41,086 nucleotides of DNA from Pontivivens marinum (GCF_900231835.1 NZ_OCTN01000013.1:1-41086), one strand, 5' to 3'; numbered from the stretch's first letter, positions 16,124 through 25,374 are shown. Notes: generated from the sequence alone by a model not told the origin. Translations and numbers: made by a program.

Positions 16124-17713
16124 ATGAACCAATTCACCCGCAACGTCGTAGCAGCCCTACTCGCGGTGCCGTTGCTTGCAAGCAGCGCGCTGGCGGATAC
16201 ACCTCCCAACGTGTTGGTCGTGGCGCAGAATATCGACGATATCGTCGCGATTGATCCGGCACAGGCCTATGAATTTACGTCCAGCGAAATCATGGCCAAT
16301 GTCTATGACCGACTGGTCCAGTACGAGGCCGAAGACACCACGCTACTGGTTGGCGGCCTTGCTGAAAGCTGGGAAACAGACCCGGAAAACAAGACGATCA
16401 CCTTCACGTTGCGAGACGGCGTGTCGTTCCACTCCGGCAATCCTGTGCGCGCGGAGGACGTGATCTTTTCCTTTAGCCGCGTTGTGACGTTGGCCAAAAA
16501 CCCTGCATTTATCCTGACGCAGCTGGGCTGGACCCCTGAAAATATCGGCGAGATGATCACCGCTGACGGCAACACCATTACCATCCGCTATGCGGGCGAT
16601 TACTCCCCCAACTTCGTGCTCAATGTATTGGCGGCCCGCCCTGCATCCATCGTTGACCGCGAACTGGTCATGGAGAATGAGACCGATGGCGATCTCGGCA
16701 ATGCTTGGCTGAACCAGAACACTGCTGGATCAGGCGCATTCACTCTCGACGCATATCGCCCATCAGAATTGCTGCGCTTTGCCGCGAATGCCGACTATTA
16801 CCGCGGCGCCCCGGCGATGGATTCCATCATTGTGCGCCACGTAGCAGAGGCAGCGACACAGCAGTTGCTGTTGCAGCAAGGCGACGTAGATATTGCGCGC
16901 AACATGACGCCGGAACAAATCGCCAGCCTGCCGGATGAGGGCTTTGAGGTTGGAACGTACAAACAGGCCACCGTTCACTTCATCTCCTATAACCTCAAAG
17001 TGCCAGAGCTGAACAACCCTGCCCTATGGGAGGCATCCCGTTACCTCATCGATTATGACGGTCTGGCCGACACGCTGCTGCTGGGCCAAATGGAGAAGCA
17101 TCAGGCGTTCTGGCCGGCCGGCTTCCCCGGTGCGCTGGAGGAAACGCCTTTCAGCTATGATCCAGAGCGGGCCATCCAGATTCTGGAAGATGCAGATGTC
17201 GAACTGCCAATTACGGTTGAGCTGGATGTGTTCAACTTCGCCCCGTTCACCGATGTGGCACAGTCGATTCAGGCCAGCTTTGCCGAAGCCGGCATCAACT
17301 TTGAGATCACCCCCGGCACCACTGCCGGCATCATCACGAAGTACCGCGCGCGCGAACATGAGGCGATCATGCTGTATTGGGGGCCGGACTTTAACGATCC
17401 CCACTCCAACGCAAAGGCGTTTGCATATAACGCTGACAACTCGGACGAGGCCTATATCTCCACCACAACATGGCGCAATGCATGGGAAGTTCCGGAGGAG
17501 ATGAACGAGCGCACTATGGCTGCCCTTACAGAAGCCGATCCAGAGGTACGCAACGAAATGTATCTGGACCTTCAGCGCGATGTTCAGCAGACGGCACCGT
17601 TCTTTATCATGTTCCAGGGTACGTTGCAGATCGGCATGGCCGATAATGTAGAGGGCTACGTGCACGGTGCCAGTTCTGATCTGGTGTTCTACCGCTTGGT
17701 CGAAAAGGACTGA
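16124..17713 (+). CDS. ABC transporter substrate-binding protein, SBP family 5, system 1
   Basis: A periplasmic solute-binding protein of 529 residues that delivers its ligand to the DppBC-like permeases encoded divergently. An N-terminal signal peptide (AALLAVPLLASSALA, then cleavage before Asp) is clear. SBP family 5 motifs include VYDRLVQYEAEDTTLLVGGLAESWE and FTLRDGVSFHSGNPVRAEDVIFSF. The ATG at 16124 with AGGAG upstream is preferred over an in-frame ATG 16 codons earlier, because it puts the signal peptide at the N-terminus. The ligand is unknown: family 5 proteins bind peptides, nickel, opines, glutathione and more. Confidence 0.93.
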   Translation: MNQFTRNVVAALLAVPLLASSALADTPPNVLVVAQNIDDIVAIDPAQAYEFTSSEIMANVYDRLVQYEAEDTTLLVGGLAESWETDPENKTITFTLRDGVSFHSGNPVRAEDVIFSFSRVVTLAKNPAFILTQLGWTPENIGEMITADGNTITIRYAGDYSPNFVLNVLAARPASIVDRELVMENETDGDLGNAWLNQNTAGSGAFTLDAYRPSELLRFAANADYYRGAPAMDSIIVRHVAEAATQQLLLQQGDVDIARNMTPEQIASLPDEGFEVGTYKQATVHFISYNLKVPELNNPALWEASRYLIDYDGLADTLLLGQMEKHQAFWPAGFPGALEETPFSYDPERAIQILEDADVELPITVELDVFNFAPFTDVAQSIQASFAEAGINFEITPGTTAGIITKYRAREHEAIMLYWGPDFNDPHSNAKAFAYNADNSDEAYISTTTWRNAWEVPEEMNERTMAALTEADPEVRNEMYLDLQRDVQQTAPFFIMFQGTLQIGMADNVEGYVHGASSDLVFYRLVEKD

Positions 17714-17733
17714 TCCCAACTCCCTGAAAACCG

Positions 17734-17763
17734 AAACAGCCGCCGGATCACCGGCGGCTGTTT
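17734..17763. terminator. Strong bidirectional rho-independent terminator
   Basis: A 13-bp perfect stem, AAACAGCCGCCGG with CCGGCGGCTGTTT, surrounds the loop ATCA and is followed by T. It lies between the ends of the convergent binding-protein and glutathione-transferase genes. The A-run and T-run flanks let it serve both strands. Confidence 0.9.
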
Positions 17764-17791
17764 TGCTTTGTGACCAACCGCATCGCTGCGA

Positions 17792-18472
17792 TTATTCATC
17801 GCTGTAGATATGCGGGTACATGTACCGGATTGCGGCATCGTCCATTTCCATCTTGAACGCATGCTGGCTAGGCAAAGCAAGGGCGCGCTGCGCCGCAGGA
17901 CGCGCGTTCAACTCCTCCATCAGACGGTTGATATTCGTGAAACCCGCTGCGGTTTCATCATCCAGCATGAACGGGATACGCGGTGCCCATCCCCAAACCG
18001 CCATATCGACAACCGAGTAGTCATCGCCCATCATATAGCGGCCCTTGGCGAGCTGATCGTCGATGATCTGCCAATGACGCCGCGCCTCAAAACGGTAACG
18101 TTTTACCGCATAGGGGCTTTTATCGGCGGCAAAATGCTGGAAATGCACCGCCTGCCCTGAATAGGGACCGACACCTGACGCCACGAAGAACAACCACGAC
18201 AATAGAGGTCCGCGTAATGCGGGATCCTGCGGCAGGAACGCGCCTGTCTTTTCGGCCAGATACAGCAAAATTGCGTTGCTATCGAACAGCGAAACCCCGT
18301 CATCAACCAGTGCAGGCACCTTTGCATTCGGATTGATCGACAGAAATTCCGGCGTGTGCTGCTGACCCAGCTTGGTATCCAACGGCACAGGGCGATATTC
18401 CAATCCGCTTTCCTCAAGGAACAGAGCAACCTTCATCGGATTTGGCGCTGCATTGAAATAGAAACTGATCAT
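17792..18472 (-). CDS. Glutathione S-transferase family protein (YfcG/YghU-like)
   Basis: A 226-residue two-domain protein. The N-terminal thioredoxin-like domain has FNAAPNPMKVALFLEESG, NPNAKVPALVDDGVSLFDSN as the cis-Pro glutathione-binding segment, and AILLYLAEKTGAFLP. The C-terminal helical domain includes RYMMGDDYSVVDMAVWGWAPR, the conserved N-capping Asp motif. It lacks a catalytic Ser, Tyr or Cys at the usual N-terminal site, as in Nu-class (YfcG-like) proteins that act as disulfide reductases. The ATG at 18472 has GAGGAC upstream. Hairpins on both sides make it a monocistronic unit between the two transporter systems. Confidence 0.88.
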   Translation of the reverse strand: MISFYFNAAPNPMKVALFLEESGLEYRPVPLDTKLGQQHTPEFLSINPNAKVPALVDDGVSLFDSNAILLYLAEKTGAFLPQDPALRGPLLSWLFFVASGVGPYSGQAVHFQHFAADKSPYAVKRYRFEARRHWQIIDDQLAKGRYMMGDDYSVVDMAVWGWAPRIPFMLDDETAAGFTNINRLMEELNARPAAQRALALPSQHAFKMEMDDAAIRYMYPHIYSDE

Positions 18473-18500
18473 AGAATGTCCTCTCGGTAAAAATTGAAAA

Positions 18501-18539
18501 ACCGTGCGCACCTTTCATGCTGTGAAAGGTGCGCACGGT
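18501..18539 (-). terminator. Strong rho-independent terminator of the system 2 operon
   Basis: A perfect 17-bp stem (ACCGTGCGCACCTTTCA with its exact complement) around a 5-nt loop lies 34 nt after the M24 peptidase stop. In the minus direction it is followed by TTTTTCAATTTTT, so it ends the system 2 transcript and insulates the glutathione-transferase gene. Confidence 0.92.
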
Positions 18540-18572
18540 CAGTTGCGGTTCGTGCGGCTGCGCGACCCTAGA

Positions 18573-19721
18573 TCATTCGATAATGATCAGATCCTGAAAG
18601 CCGGATGTCAGGGCCTCACCACCATTCGGGCGTGCAACGATACAATCCTCGACACGTGCGCTGACCGATCCATCCTGGAAGATGGACGGCTCGATCGTGA
18701 AGATCATACCTTCCTCGACCATCGTCTTGTCGTCACGAGTCAGGAAGGGTGGCTCATGCACATCCCAACCGATGCCGTGGCCAAGACGGTGACGGAAGGC
18801 CGCGCCGTAACCCGCATCATCAATAACATCACGAGCAGCTTTATCGACCGCTTCACAGGTAACGGAGCCGGACTTCAGGGCCTCGATCCCGGCACGCTGG
18901 CTGTCCATAATCAGCTTGTGCACCAGAACCTGCTCGTCACTCGGCTGACCAAAGCAGACTGTGCGGCCGAAATCGTAGCACATGCCGTCCAGGATCGCGC
19001 CAAAGTCAAACAGCACCGATACTGGCGGCGTCAGAACACGCGGCCAGCTGGCCAGCTTATCACCGAATTTCAGCGGGTGATTTGGCCCCGTATTGTAAAG
19101 CGAAGTTGTGAATGACGGCCCAAGCGAACCGTGCTTTTTCATCTGGTAATCGATCTCCGACACCGCATCCAACTCGGTCATCCCGATCTTCATCTGCGCT
19201 ACGGTCGCTGCAAATGCCTTCTCGGTAATCACACCAGCCGCCCGCAGCTTTTCGATCTCATCCGCATCCTTCACAACGCGCATGGGGCGCAACAGGTCCG
19301 TGCCCGATGCAAAACGTACGCCGGAAATCAGACCTTGAAGCTCGATCAGGGATTCCGCCTCCGCATCGTCACTGACGGCAACTGTGGCACCATCCTTGAC
19401 GCTCAGATCCTTGATAATCCGCCGCACCATTTCCTGTGGATCATCCCAGTCGCCCAGAACACGCACATCCATGCCATCAGTGCCGCCGATCTGGCCAAAT
19501 TCAGCGGTCATGCGGGGCAGCGTCAGGATGGGGTCACGACCGGGCGCGATCCACATGCCCTCCAGCCACATGCCAGGATGCAGGTTACGTCCATAGGTCG
19601 GAATTTCACGATGAATACCGGTTAGATAATCCAGATCGGTACCCATCGGGAAAAAGATCAGGTCAGCCTTTCCCTCGATCATTCCGAGAAATTTTTTCAT
19701 ACGTTCTGCATAACTAGCCAA
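18573..19721 (-). CDS. M24 family metallopeptidase (Xaa-Pro aminopeptidase/dipeptidase-like)
   Basis: A 382-residue creatinase/aminopeptidase-fold protein. The dinuclear metal ligands are all present: Asp239 and Asp250 in LFDFGAILDGMCYDFGRT, His315 in HRLGHGIG, Glu344 in FTIEPS and Glu358 in ARVEDC. The start is a TTG at 19719-19721: AAGGAG lies exactly 7 nt upstream, and the gene then overlaps the ATPase stop by 8 nt. The first in-frame ATG is seven codons later, and codons further upstream lie inside the ATPase gene. As last gene of the system 2 operon it probably hydrolyses the imported peptide or a related amide. DoeA-like hydrolases and prolidases share the fold, so the exact substrate is open. 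Confidence 0.9.
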   Translation of the reverse strand: MASYAERMKKFLGMIEGKADLIFFPMGTDLDYLTGIHREIPTYGRNLHPGMWLEGMWIAPGRDPILTLPRMTAEFGQIGGTDGMDVRVLGDWDDPQEMVRRIIKDLSVKDGATVAVSDDAEAESLIELQGLISGVRFASGTDLLRPMRVVKDADEIEKLRAAGVITEKAFAATVAQMKIGMTELDAVSEIDYQMKKHGSLGPSFTTSLYNTGPNHPLKFGDKLASWPRVLTPPVSVLFDFGAILDGMCYDFGRTVCFGQPSDEQVLVHKLIMDSQRAGIEALKSGSVTCEAVDKAARDVIDDAGYGAAFRHRLGHGIGWDVHEPPFLTRDDKTMVEEGMIFTIEPSIFQDGSVSARVEDCIVARPNGGEALTSGFQDLIIIE

Positions 19722-20715
19722 TTGAAATCTCCTTTTTGGCGGGTCTCTCGATAAGATGGCAGGCGGCCTGTCGACCCCCTGCAATGTCGCGCAAGGCAGG
19801 TCGTTCCACCTTGCACTGTGGCTGCGCCAACGGGCAGCGGGGGTGAAAATGACACCCCTTTGGCGGGTCGATCGGGGATGGAATGTCCCCCTTGATCGGC
19901 GCGTAAACAGTGCGACGGCGTTCCAGCCGCGGCACACCCTCGATCAATGCGCGGGTATAGGGATGTTGTGGATCGGCAAAAATCTGTTCAGCAGGGCCGC
20001 TTTCGACAATGCGCCCCAGATACATCACCAGAATGCGATCCGAGATATGCTCGACCACGCCCAGATCATGACTGATGAAGATATAGGTCAGCCCCAGCTC
20101 ATCGCGCAGGTCCATGAATAAATTGACGATCTGCGCCTGAATCGAGACATCCAGCGCCGAAACGGCCTCATCACAGACCAGTATTTCAGGTCGCACCGCC
20201 AGCGCGCGCGCAATGCCAATCCGCTGGCGTTGCCCGCCCGAAAACTGATGCGCGAAACGATCACGATAGTTCCCGTCAACGCCGCAACGATCCATCATAT
20301 CCGCGACATAGGCGTCGAGGGCATCCGGCGGCACGATCCCGTGAACGCGAGGCGCCTCACCAATCAGCTCGGACACCCTTTTGCGCGGGTTCAGAGATGA
20401 AAACGGGTCCTGAAAAATCATCTGCATTGGCAGGGCGCCAGTGGTCGCACCACTCGCCTGCGCGACGATTTCTCCTTCGGACGGATCAAGCAGACCCGCC
20501 ACCATCCGCCCCAGCGTAGACTTTCCGCAACCGGATTCCCCAACGACACCAAGGACCTCGCCCTTGCGCAGGTCGAACGAGACATCCTCAACCGCATGCA
20601 CCACGGCATTGGGTTCTGCCAAACCGATCCGGCTCAATCCCCGCGCGATGAAATCGCCGCGTCCGCCAAAGCGTTTCGTCACATTGCGAACGGATAGAAT
20701 AGCATCAGACGTCAT
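19714..20715 (-). CDS. Oligopeptide-type ABC transporter ATP-binding protein (OppF/DppF-like), system 2
   Basis: A 333-residue ATPase with Walker A GESGCGKSTLGR, Q-loop MIFQDPFSSLNPRKR, signature FSGGQRQRIGIARAL and Walker B ILVCDEAVSALDVSIQ. Walker B has EAV where EPT is usual. The C-terminal extension carries the four-Cys motif (GCHFHPRCPLAQPQC and a later AACH), which in oligopeptide transporters is associated with an iron-sulfur cluster. It overlaps its neighbours by 4 nt upstream and 8 nt downstream. Confidence 0.93.
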   Translation of the reverse strand: MTSDAILSVRNVTKRFGGRGDFIARGLSRIGLAEPNAVVHAVEDVSFDLRKGEVLGVVGESGCGKSTLGRMVAGLLDPSEGEIVAQASGATTGALPMQMIFQDPFSSLNPRKRVSELIGEAPRVHGIVPPDALDAYVADMMDRCGVDGNYRDRFAHQFSGGQRQRIGIARALAVRPEILVCDEAVSALDVSIQAQIVNLFMDLRDELGLTYIFISHDLGVVEHISDRILVMYLGRIVESGPAEQIFADPQHPYTRALIEGVPRLERRRTVYAPIKGDIPSPIDPPKGCHFHPRCPLAQPQCKVERPALRDIAGGRQAACHLIERPAKKEISIG

Positions 20716-21686
20716 GCCGAACCCTCCGCCAATGGATAAAAGCAGCGCACGGAGCGTTCCGCATCCAGTGCTGTCATGTCAGGCAGTGCGGCACATGCGG
20801 CCTTCGCATGTTCGCAGCGCGGTGCGAAGGAACACCCGACCGGCAATTCCGTAAGCGCAGGCATACGCCCCGGGATTTGCTTTAGCCGCTGCCCCCGTTG
20901 CCCACGCGCTGGAACGGAATCGATCAAACCTCGCGTATAGGGATGTGCAGGCGCATCAAGCAGATCATCAACCGGCCCGATCTCAACCACCCGCCCCGCA
21001 TACATAACCGCCAAACGGTCCGCGATACCCGCCACCACGGCAAGGTCATGGGTAATCCAGATCAGCGCCGTGCCACGATCGCGGCAAAGGTTCTGCACCA
21101 ATGACAGGATTTGCCCCTGAATGGTCACATCCAGCGCCGTCGTAGGCTCATCCGCGATGATAACGTCGGGCTGATGCAACAGAGCAATGGCGATGGCGAC
21201 ACGCTGGCGCATACCGCCGGACAATTCATGCGGATAGCTGCGCAGACGGCTCTCAGGCGCAGGAATACCGACCTCGTCCAATGCGGCAATTGCGCGCGTA
21301 CGAGCCATCGCTTTGCTCATCTTCTCATGGGCGCGTAACGCATCGCGCATCTGCGTTTCGATCCGCAAAACGGGATTTAGCGTCATCATCGGGTCCTGAA
21401 AAATCATCGCAATGCGACGACCGCGCAGATGGCGCATGTCCTCCTCACCTAATGAGAGGACGTCCTGCCCGTGCAGCAGCACCTCACCCTGAACAACCCG
21501 ACCGGGGGCGCTGAGCAAGCGGTTGATGGAGAACCCGGTCAGCGTCTTGCCCGACCCGCTCTCACCCACCAGCCCGAGGATTTCCCCCTTATCCACTGAC
21601 AGAGAGACCCCCTGCAAAGCCGCAATGGTCAGGTCAGGCATGACAAACGAGGTATGCAAGTCTTTGACGTTTAATACACTTGTCAT
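20712..21686 (-). CDS. Oligopeptide-type ABC transporter ATP-binding protein (OppD/DppD-like), system 2
   Basis: A 324-residue ATPase with Walker A GLVGESGSGKTLTGFSI, Q-loop MIFQDPMMTLNPVLR, signature LSGGMRQRVAIAIAL and Walker B VIIADEPTTALDVTIQGQIL. The C-terminal region PVGCSFAPRCEHAKAACAAL plus a later Cys gives the conserved four-Cys motif. It pairs with the OppF-like subunit and overlaps that gene by 4 nt. Confidence 0.93.
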   Translation of the reverse strand: MTSVLNVKDLHTSFVMPDLTIAALQGVSLSVDKGEILGLVGESGSGKTLTGFSINRLLSAPGRVVQGEVLLHGQDVLSLGEEDMRHLRGRRIAMIFQDPMMTLNPVLRIETQMRDALRAHEKMSKAMARTRAIAALDEVGIPAPESRLRSYPHELSGGMRQRVAIAIALLHQPDVIIADEPTTALDVTIQGQILSLVQNLCRDRGTALIWITHDLAVVAGIADRLAVMYAGRVVEIGPVDDLLDAPAHPYTRGLIDSVPARGQRGQRLKQIPGRMPALTELPVGCSFAPRCEHAKAACAALPDMTALDAERSVRCFYPLAEGSA

Positions 21687-21696
21687 AATGCGCCCC

Positions 21697-22587
21697 TCAC
21701 AGTCGCGGATTCAAAATGTCGCGCAGGCGATCGCCCAGCACATTGGCGCTGATAATGATGCCCAGCAGTACGATCCCCGGCAGAACACTGATCCAGTAGC
21801 GGCCCGATTGCAGGTAATCGAACCCGTTGGCGATCAGCAGACCAAGCGAGGGTCGGGTCGGTGGCAGCCCCAGCCCGAGAAAGGAAAGCGTTGCCTCCAG
21901 CGAGATGGCCATCGCCATTTGCACCGTTGCAACGACCAGAATTGTGGGCAGGCAATTGGGCAGGATATGGCGGAACAAAATCCGCATACCGCCAAGCCGC
22001 AGCCCCCGCGCGGCATCGACATATTCCCGCGCCCCCTCGACCAGCGCGACCCCGCGCACGGTGCGCGCAAAATAGGCCCATTGCACAACGACCAAGGCAA
22101 AGATGATCTTGTCCACCCCGCGACCAAGGATCACCAGCAGGATCAGCGCGACGAGTATGGTCGGAAAGGACAACTGCAAATCGACGATCCGCATCAGCAG
22201 GGTATCGACCCAACCCCGGCGATAGGCAGCGATCAACCCCACAAACGTACCAACAACCAAGGCGAGGAATCCAGATAGCAGACCCACGATCAGGGAAATG
22301 CGGATGCCGTACAGCATCGCGCTCAACATATCGCGCCCCTGACCGTCCGTGCCCAGCCAATAGGTCAGCCCCGTGTAGCTCTGGCTACCGGGCGGCATCA
22401 GACTGTCCAAGATATCAACCTGCCGCAGATCGTATGGGTTTTGCGGTGCAATCAGCGGCGCGCCAAAACCAATGATGCAAAACAGGATGAACACAACCAA
22501 GGCAATTACCGCACTTGGCACGGACACAAAGCGACGGGCCAATTCGCGCGGTGATCCTGCCGTAGGAGTTTGAGAGACACTGCTCAT
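21697..22587 (-). CDS. Dipeptide-type ABC transporter permease (DppC-like), system 2
   Basis: A 296-residue inner-membrane permease. SAVIALVVFILFCIIGFGAPLIAPQNPYDL is the first helix and periplasmic start. YWLGTDGQGRDMLSAMLYGIR is the DppC signature, and the EAA-type loop AARGLRLGGMRILFRHILPN contacts the ATPases. It overlaps the DppB-like gene by 4 nt and ends 10 nt before the ATPase start. Confidence 0.92.
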   Translation of the reverse strand: MSSVSQTPTAGSPRELARRFVSVPSAVIALVVFILFCIIGFGAPLIAPQNPYDLRQVDILDSLMPPGSQSYTGLTYWLGTDGQGRDMLSAMLYGIRISLIVGLLSGFLALVVGTFVGLIAAYRRGWVDTLLMRIVDLQLSFPTILVALILLVILGRGVDKIIFALVVVQWAYFARTVRGVALVEGAREYVDAARGLRLGGMRILFRHILPNCLPTILVVATVQMAMAISLEATLSFLGLGLPPTRPSLGLLIANGFDYLQSGRYWISVLPGIVLLGIIISANVLGDRLRDILNPRL

Positions 22588-23561
22588 GTCTGGTTACCCC
22601 CTAGGCGAACGCGCGGGTCGAGCAGCGAATACAGGATATCCACAAGCAGGTTCAGAACCACGAACATGAACACGACGAAAATCAGGTAGGCCACGATCAA
22701 TGGCCGGTCGAGCACGCCAATCGCATCGATCAGCATCTTGCCCACCCCCGGCCAGCTAAAGATCGACTCCACCACGACCGCAAAGGCGATCACCCCGCCG
22801 AACTCCATCCCCAGCACCGTTACGATCGGGATCAGCAGGTTTTTCATGACATGCGTGGTCAGAATACGACGCTCACGAATTCCATTGGCGCGTGCAAACT
22901 TGATATAATCCGCGAATATCACCTCGCGCATACCCGCGCGGGTCAGGCGGATAACAATCGCCATCATGATAAGGGACAGCGTGAATGCGGGCATCACAAG
23001 GTGATGCAAACCGTCCAAGGTTAGAGCGCTTAGCTCGGTTCCAAACACATCAACCGTATCACCACGCCCGACAGCAGGCATCCAGCCCAGCTGGACCGAG
23101 AATGTCAGGATCATAATCAACCCGATCCAAAACACCGGCAGCGAAAACGCAATCATCGAAAAGGCCATGATGCAGCGGCTGATGATCGTATCTGGATGCA
23201 ACCCCGCCCAGATCCCCAGTGGCAAACCGAACCCCAGCGCCATTGCCAGCGCGCAGATGGCCAACTCCAGCGTTGCAGGCAGTCGCTCGAAAATCAGCGA
23301 TAATGCAGGAATGCCGTGCGTGAAGGAATTACCCAGATCACCCTGCAACAGATTTGAAAGGAAAACGAAATATTGCTCCCAAAGCGGGCGGTCCAGCCCC
23401 AGTTCCGCAATGGTTTTTGTCAGGCACGCCTGGTCGCATTCGGATGAGGCAAATATGTAAACCGGATTACCGATCACATTAACGCCAAAGAACACCAGTA
23501 CCGTCATGATCAACAGGACAACCATCGCCTGTAACACGCGTTTGATGATAAATTCAGCCAT
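22584..23561 (-). CDS. Dipeptide-type ABC transporter permease (DppB-like), system 2
   Basis: A 325-residue permease beginning FIIKRVLQAMVVLLIMTVLVFFG, the usual DppB N-terminal helix. LGLDRPLWEQYFVFLSNLLQ, GDLGNSFTHGIPA and ARANGIRERRILTTHVMKN (EAA loop) follow. One uncommon feature is a Cys pair early in the first periplasmic stretch (ASSECDQACLTK). That pair could form a disulfide. The gene starts 29 nt after the binding-protein stop. Confidence 0.92.
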   Translation of the reverse strand: MAEFIIKRVLQAMVVLLIMTVLVFFGVNVIGNPVYIFASSECDQACLTKTIAELGLDRPLWEQYFVFLSNLLQGDLGNSFTHGIPALSLIFERLPATLELAICALAMALGFGLPLGIWAGLHPDTIISRCIMAFSMIAFSLPVFWIGLIMILTFSVQLGWMPAVGRGDTVDVFGTELSALTLDGLHHLVMPAFTLSLIMMAIVIRLTRAGMREVIFADYIKFARANGIRERRILTTHVMKNLLIPIVTVLGMEFGGVIAFAVVVESIFSWPGVGKMLIDAIGVLDRPLIVAYLIFVVFMFVVLNLLVDILYSLLDPRVRLGGNQT

Positions 23562-23590
23562 CTTTAATTTGCCTCACCCGTTATCATTTC

Positions 23591-25198
23591 TTACTCGGTT
23601 GCCGAAACATCCATCGCCATGGTCCGCTCATTGGTCCGTGGCTGATGCTCCAGACCGGCACGCATGGCCCAGTTGTTCACCTGGAAATGCAGCGGGATAT
23701 AAGCGTAGTCATCCATGCCGATGGTGATCGCCTCTTGCAGCAGGCGCAGACGCTCTTCGCCATCCACGGTCTGCTTGGCCAACACGGATCGCGCATCGAT
23801 TTCAGGGTTGGAATACCGGCCAAAGTTGCCGTTCCCGCCGCCGGTTGCTGCGTTATAGGTTTCAAGCGTACCGGAAACCGTATAGGTCGCCTCACCCGCC
23901 ACAGTGCCCCAGCCAGTCAGAGACATGGAAAATTCAGGCACGTCGAAGCCGGGCATCGTCAATTCATCACCACGGATCAGGCGCGAAAAGAAGATGTTGC
24001 GCGGCATCGCATCAACTTCAGTCGTGATGCCAACGCGGCTCCACATCTGGGCGACAACCTCAAGGATACGCGCATCGTTTACGTAGCGGTCATTCGGCCC
24101 GTGCAGGACAATATTGAACCCGTCACCATAACCCGCCTGCTCCAACAACGCTCGCGCTGCGTCAGGATCATAGGGATCAGCTTCCAGTGCATCGACATAG
24201 CCAAAGAAGCCCGGCGGAACGATATTGCGGGTTGGCAGCGACGCGCCCCCCATCACACGATCCCGGATCGCATTTCGGTCAATCGCCAGACTCAGCGCGC
24301 GACGCACACGCCAGTCGCGCATCGGGTTCGGCACCATGACGTTGCCATCATTATCCGTGATAAACCGCTCAATATGCTTGTAGCCCGGCATCAGGTAGAT
24401 CAACCGATCCGCAGCAATCGTGGACACGGTAAAGTCGGGATCGTCCAGAAGTTGTGGCAAATCAATGGTCGGCGGATAGTCGATCATATCGACATCGCCA
24501 TTCAGCAAAGCCGCCAGCCGGGATGCATCCTGAGTGATCGGACGGAACACCACCTGATCCCACTCGACATCACCACCCCACCAATTCGGGTTTTGAACGA
24601 CAGTGACACGGCTGCCCGGGCTATATTCCTCGAACATATAGGGGCCGGTGCCGATGGTCGCCAAACCACTGTTGAAATCGACGGATTCCGTTACGCCCTG
24701 TGCCGCATGTTCAGCAATGATAGGCAACATGGCCAGATCTTCGGCAACCGTAGGATAGGGTTCCGATGTCGAGATCTGGATCGTGTAATCATCGATCCGC
24801 GTCCATTGCTTCAGGCCCTTCTCCAACTGGAATGCAGGCGAAGCAGGCGCACCGGAAATTCCGGCCCGCAGACGATCAAACGAGAAGATGACATCGTCAG
24901 CAGTGAATGCCTCGCCATCATGCCACATCACGCCTTCGCGCAGCTTGAATTCCCATGTCAGATCGTCAATCGGACCCCAGGATACGGCAAGTCCGGGAAT
25001 AGGTTGCGATGTAGGATCCAGCGCAACCAGCTTCTCAAAGATGTGCTCATGCACCTGAACGTCAGCCGAAAGCTGCGTCCAGTGGGGATCCAGTGAACTG
25101 GCTTCGGATCGAACGCCAATCGTTAGCACCTCTTGCGCGGCCACTGGCAGGGCCAGCATCAGCGACGCGACAAAAAGGCTAGGCTTTAGAAAGTTCAT
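23591..25198 (-). CDS. ABC transporter substrate-binding protein, SBP family 5, system 2
   Basis: A periplasmic binding protein of 535 residues, first gene of the system 2 operon. The signal peptide FVASLMLALPVAAQ is clear. Family 5 motifs include SEASSLDPHWTQLSADVQVH, ALDPTSQPIPGLAVSWGPID and LREGVMWHDGEAFTADDVIF. It supplies ligand to the permeases encoded just downstream. A minus-strand Shine-Dalgarno-like GGAGGAC lies about 9 nt before the ATG. It is only distantly similar to the system 1 binding protein, so the two transporters probably take different ligands. Confidence 0.93.
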   Translation of the reverse strand: MNFLKPSLFVASLMLALPVAAQEVLTIGVRSEASSLDPHWTQLSADVQVHEHIFEKLVALDPTSQPIPGLAVSWGPIDDLTWEFKLREGVMWHDGEAFTADDVIFSFDRLRAGISGAPASPAFQLEKGLKQWTRIDDYTIQISTSEPYPTVAEDLAMLPIIAEHAAQGVTESVDFNSGLATIGTGPYMFEEYSPGSRVTVVQNPNWWGGDVEWDQVVFRPITQDASRLAALLNGDVDMIDYPPTIDLPQLLDDPDFTVSTIAADRLIYLMPGYKHIERFITDNDGNVMVPNPMRDWRVRRALSLAIDRNAIRDRVMGGASLPTRNIVPPGFFGYVDALEADPYDPDAARALLEQAGYGDGFNIVLHGPNDRYVNDARILEVVAQMWSRVGITTEVDAMPRNIFFSRLIRGDELTMPGFDVPEFSMSLTGWGTVAGEATYTVSGTLETYNAATGGGNGNFGRYSNPEIDARSVLAKQTVDGEERLRLLQEAITIGMDDYAYIPLHFQVNNWAMRAGLEHQPRTNERTMAMDVSATE

Positions 25199-25312
25199 CT
25201 AGTTTGTCCTCCGTGTTGGATGAAAGAGATCGAAGACCGCCTAAACGTGAAACGAAGGAGCATGGCAGATCACTTTTCTGCTCTTGGGTGCCGCAACCAC
25301 GATTCGCATAAA

Positions 25313-25327
25313 TTTACTCTCAGTAAA
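25313..25327. promoter_or_regulatory. Dyad TTTACT-CTC-AGTAAA upstream of system 2
   Basis: Six-base arms separated by 3 nt lie about 115 nt upstream of the system 2 binding-protein start. The arms match the core of the spaced TTTTACTG/CAGTAAAA repeat before system 1. Confidence 0.45.
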
Positions 25328-25374
25328 ATTATTTTAATCGCGAAAAGTTTGCCCTGTCCAATGATATTCATCAT

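Noticed and set aside
23645-25096. A 483-codon plus-strand open frame
   Set aside because: It is antisense to the well-supported family 5 binding protein; long antisense frames are common opposite GC-rich genes, and its translation shows no domain.
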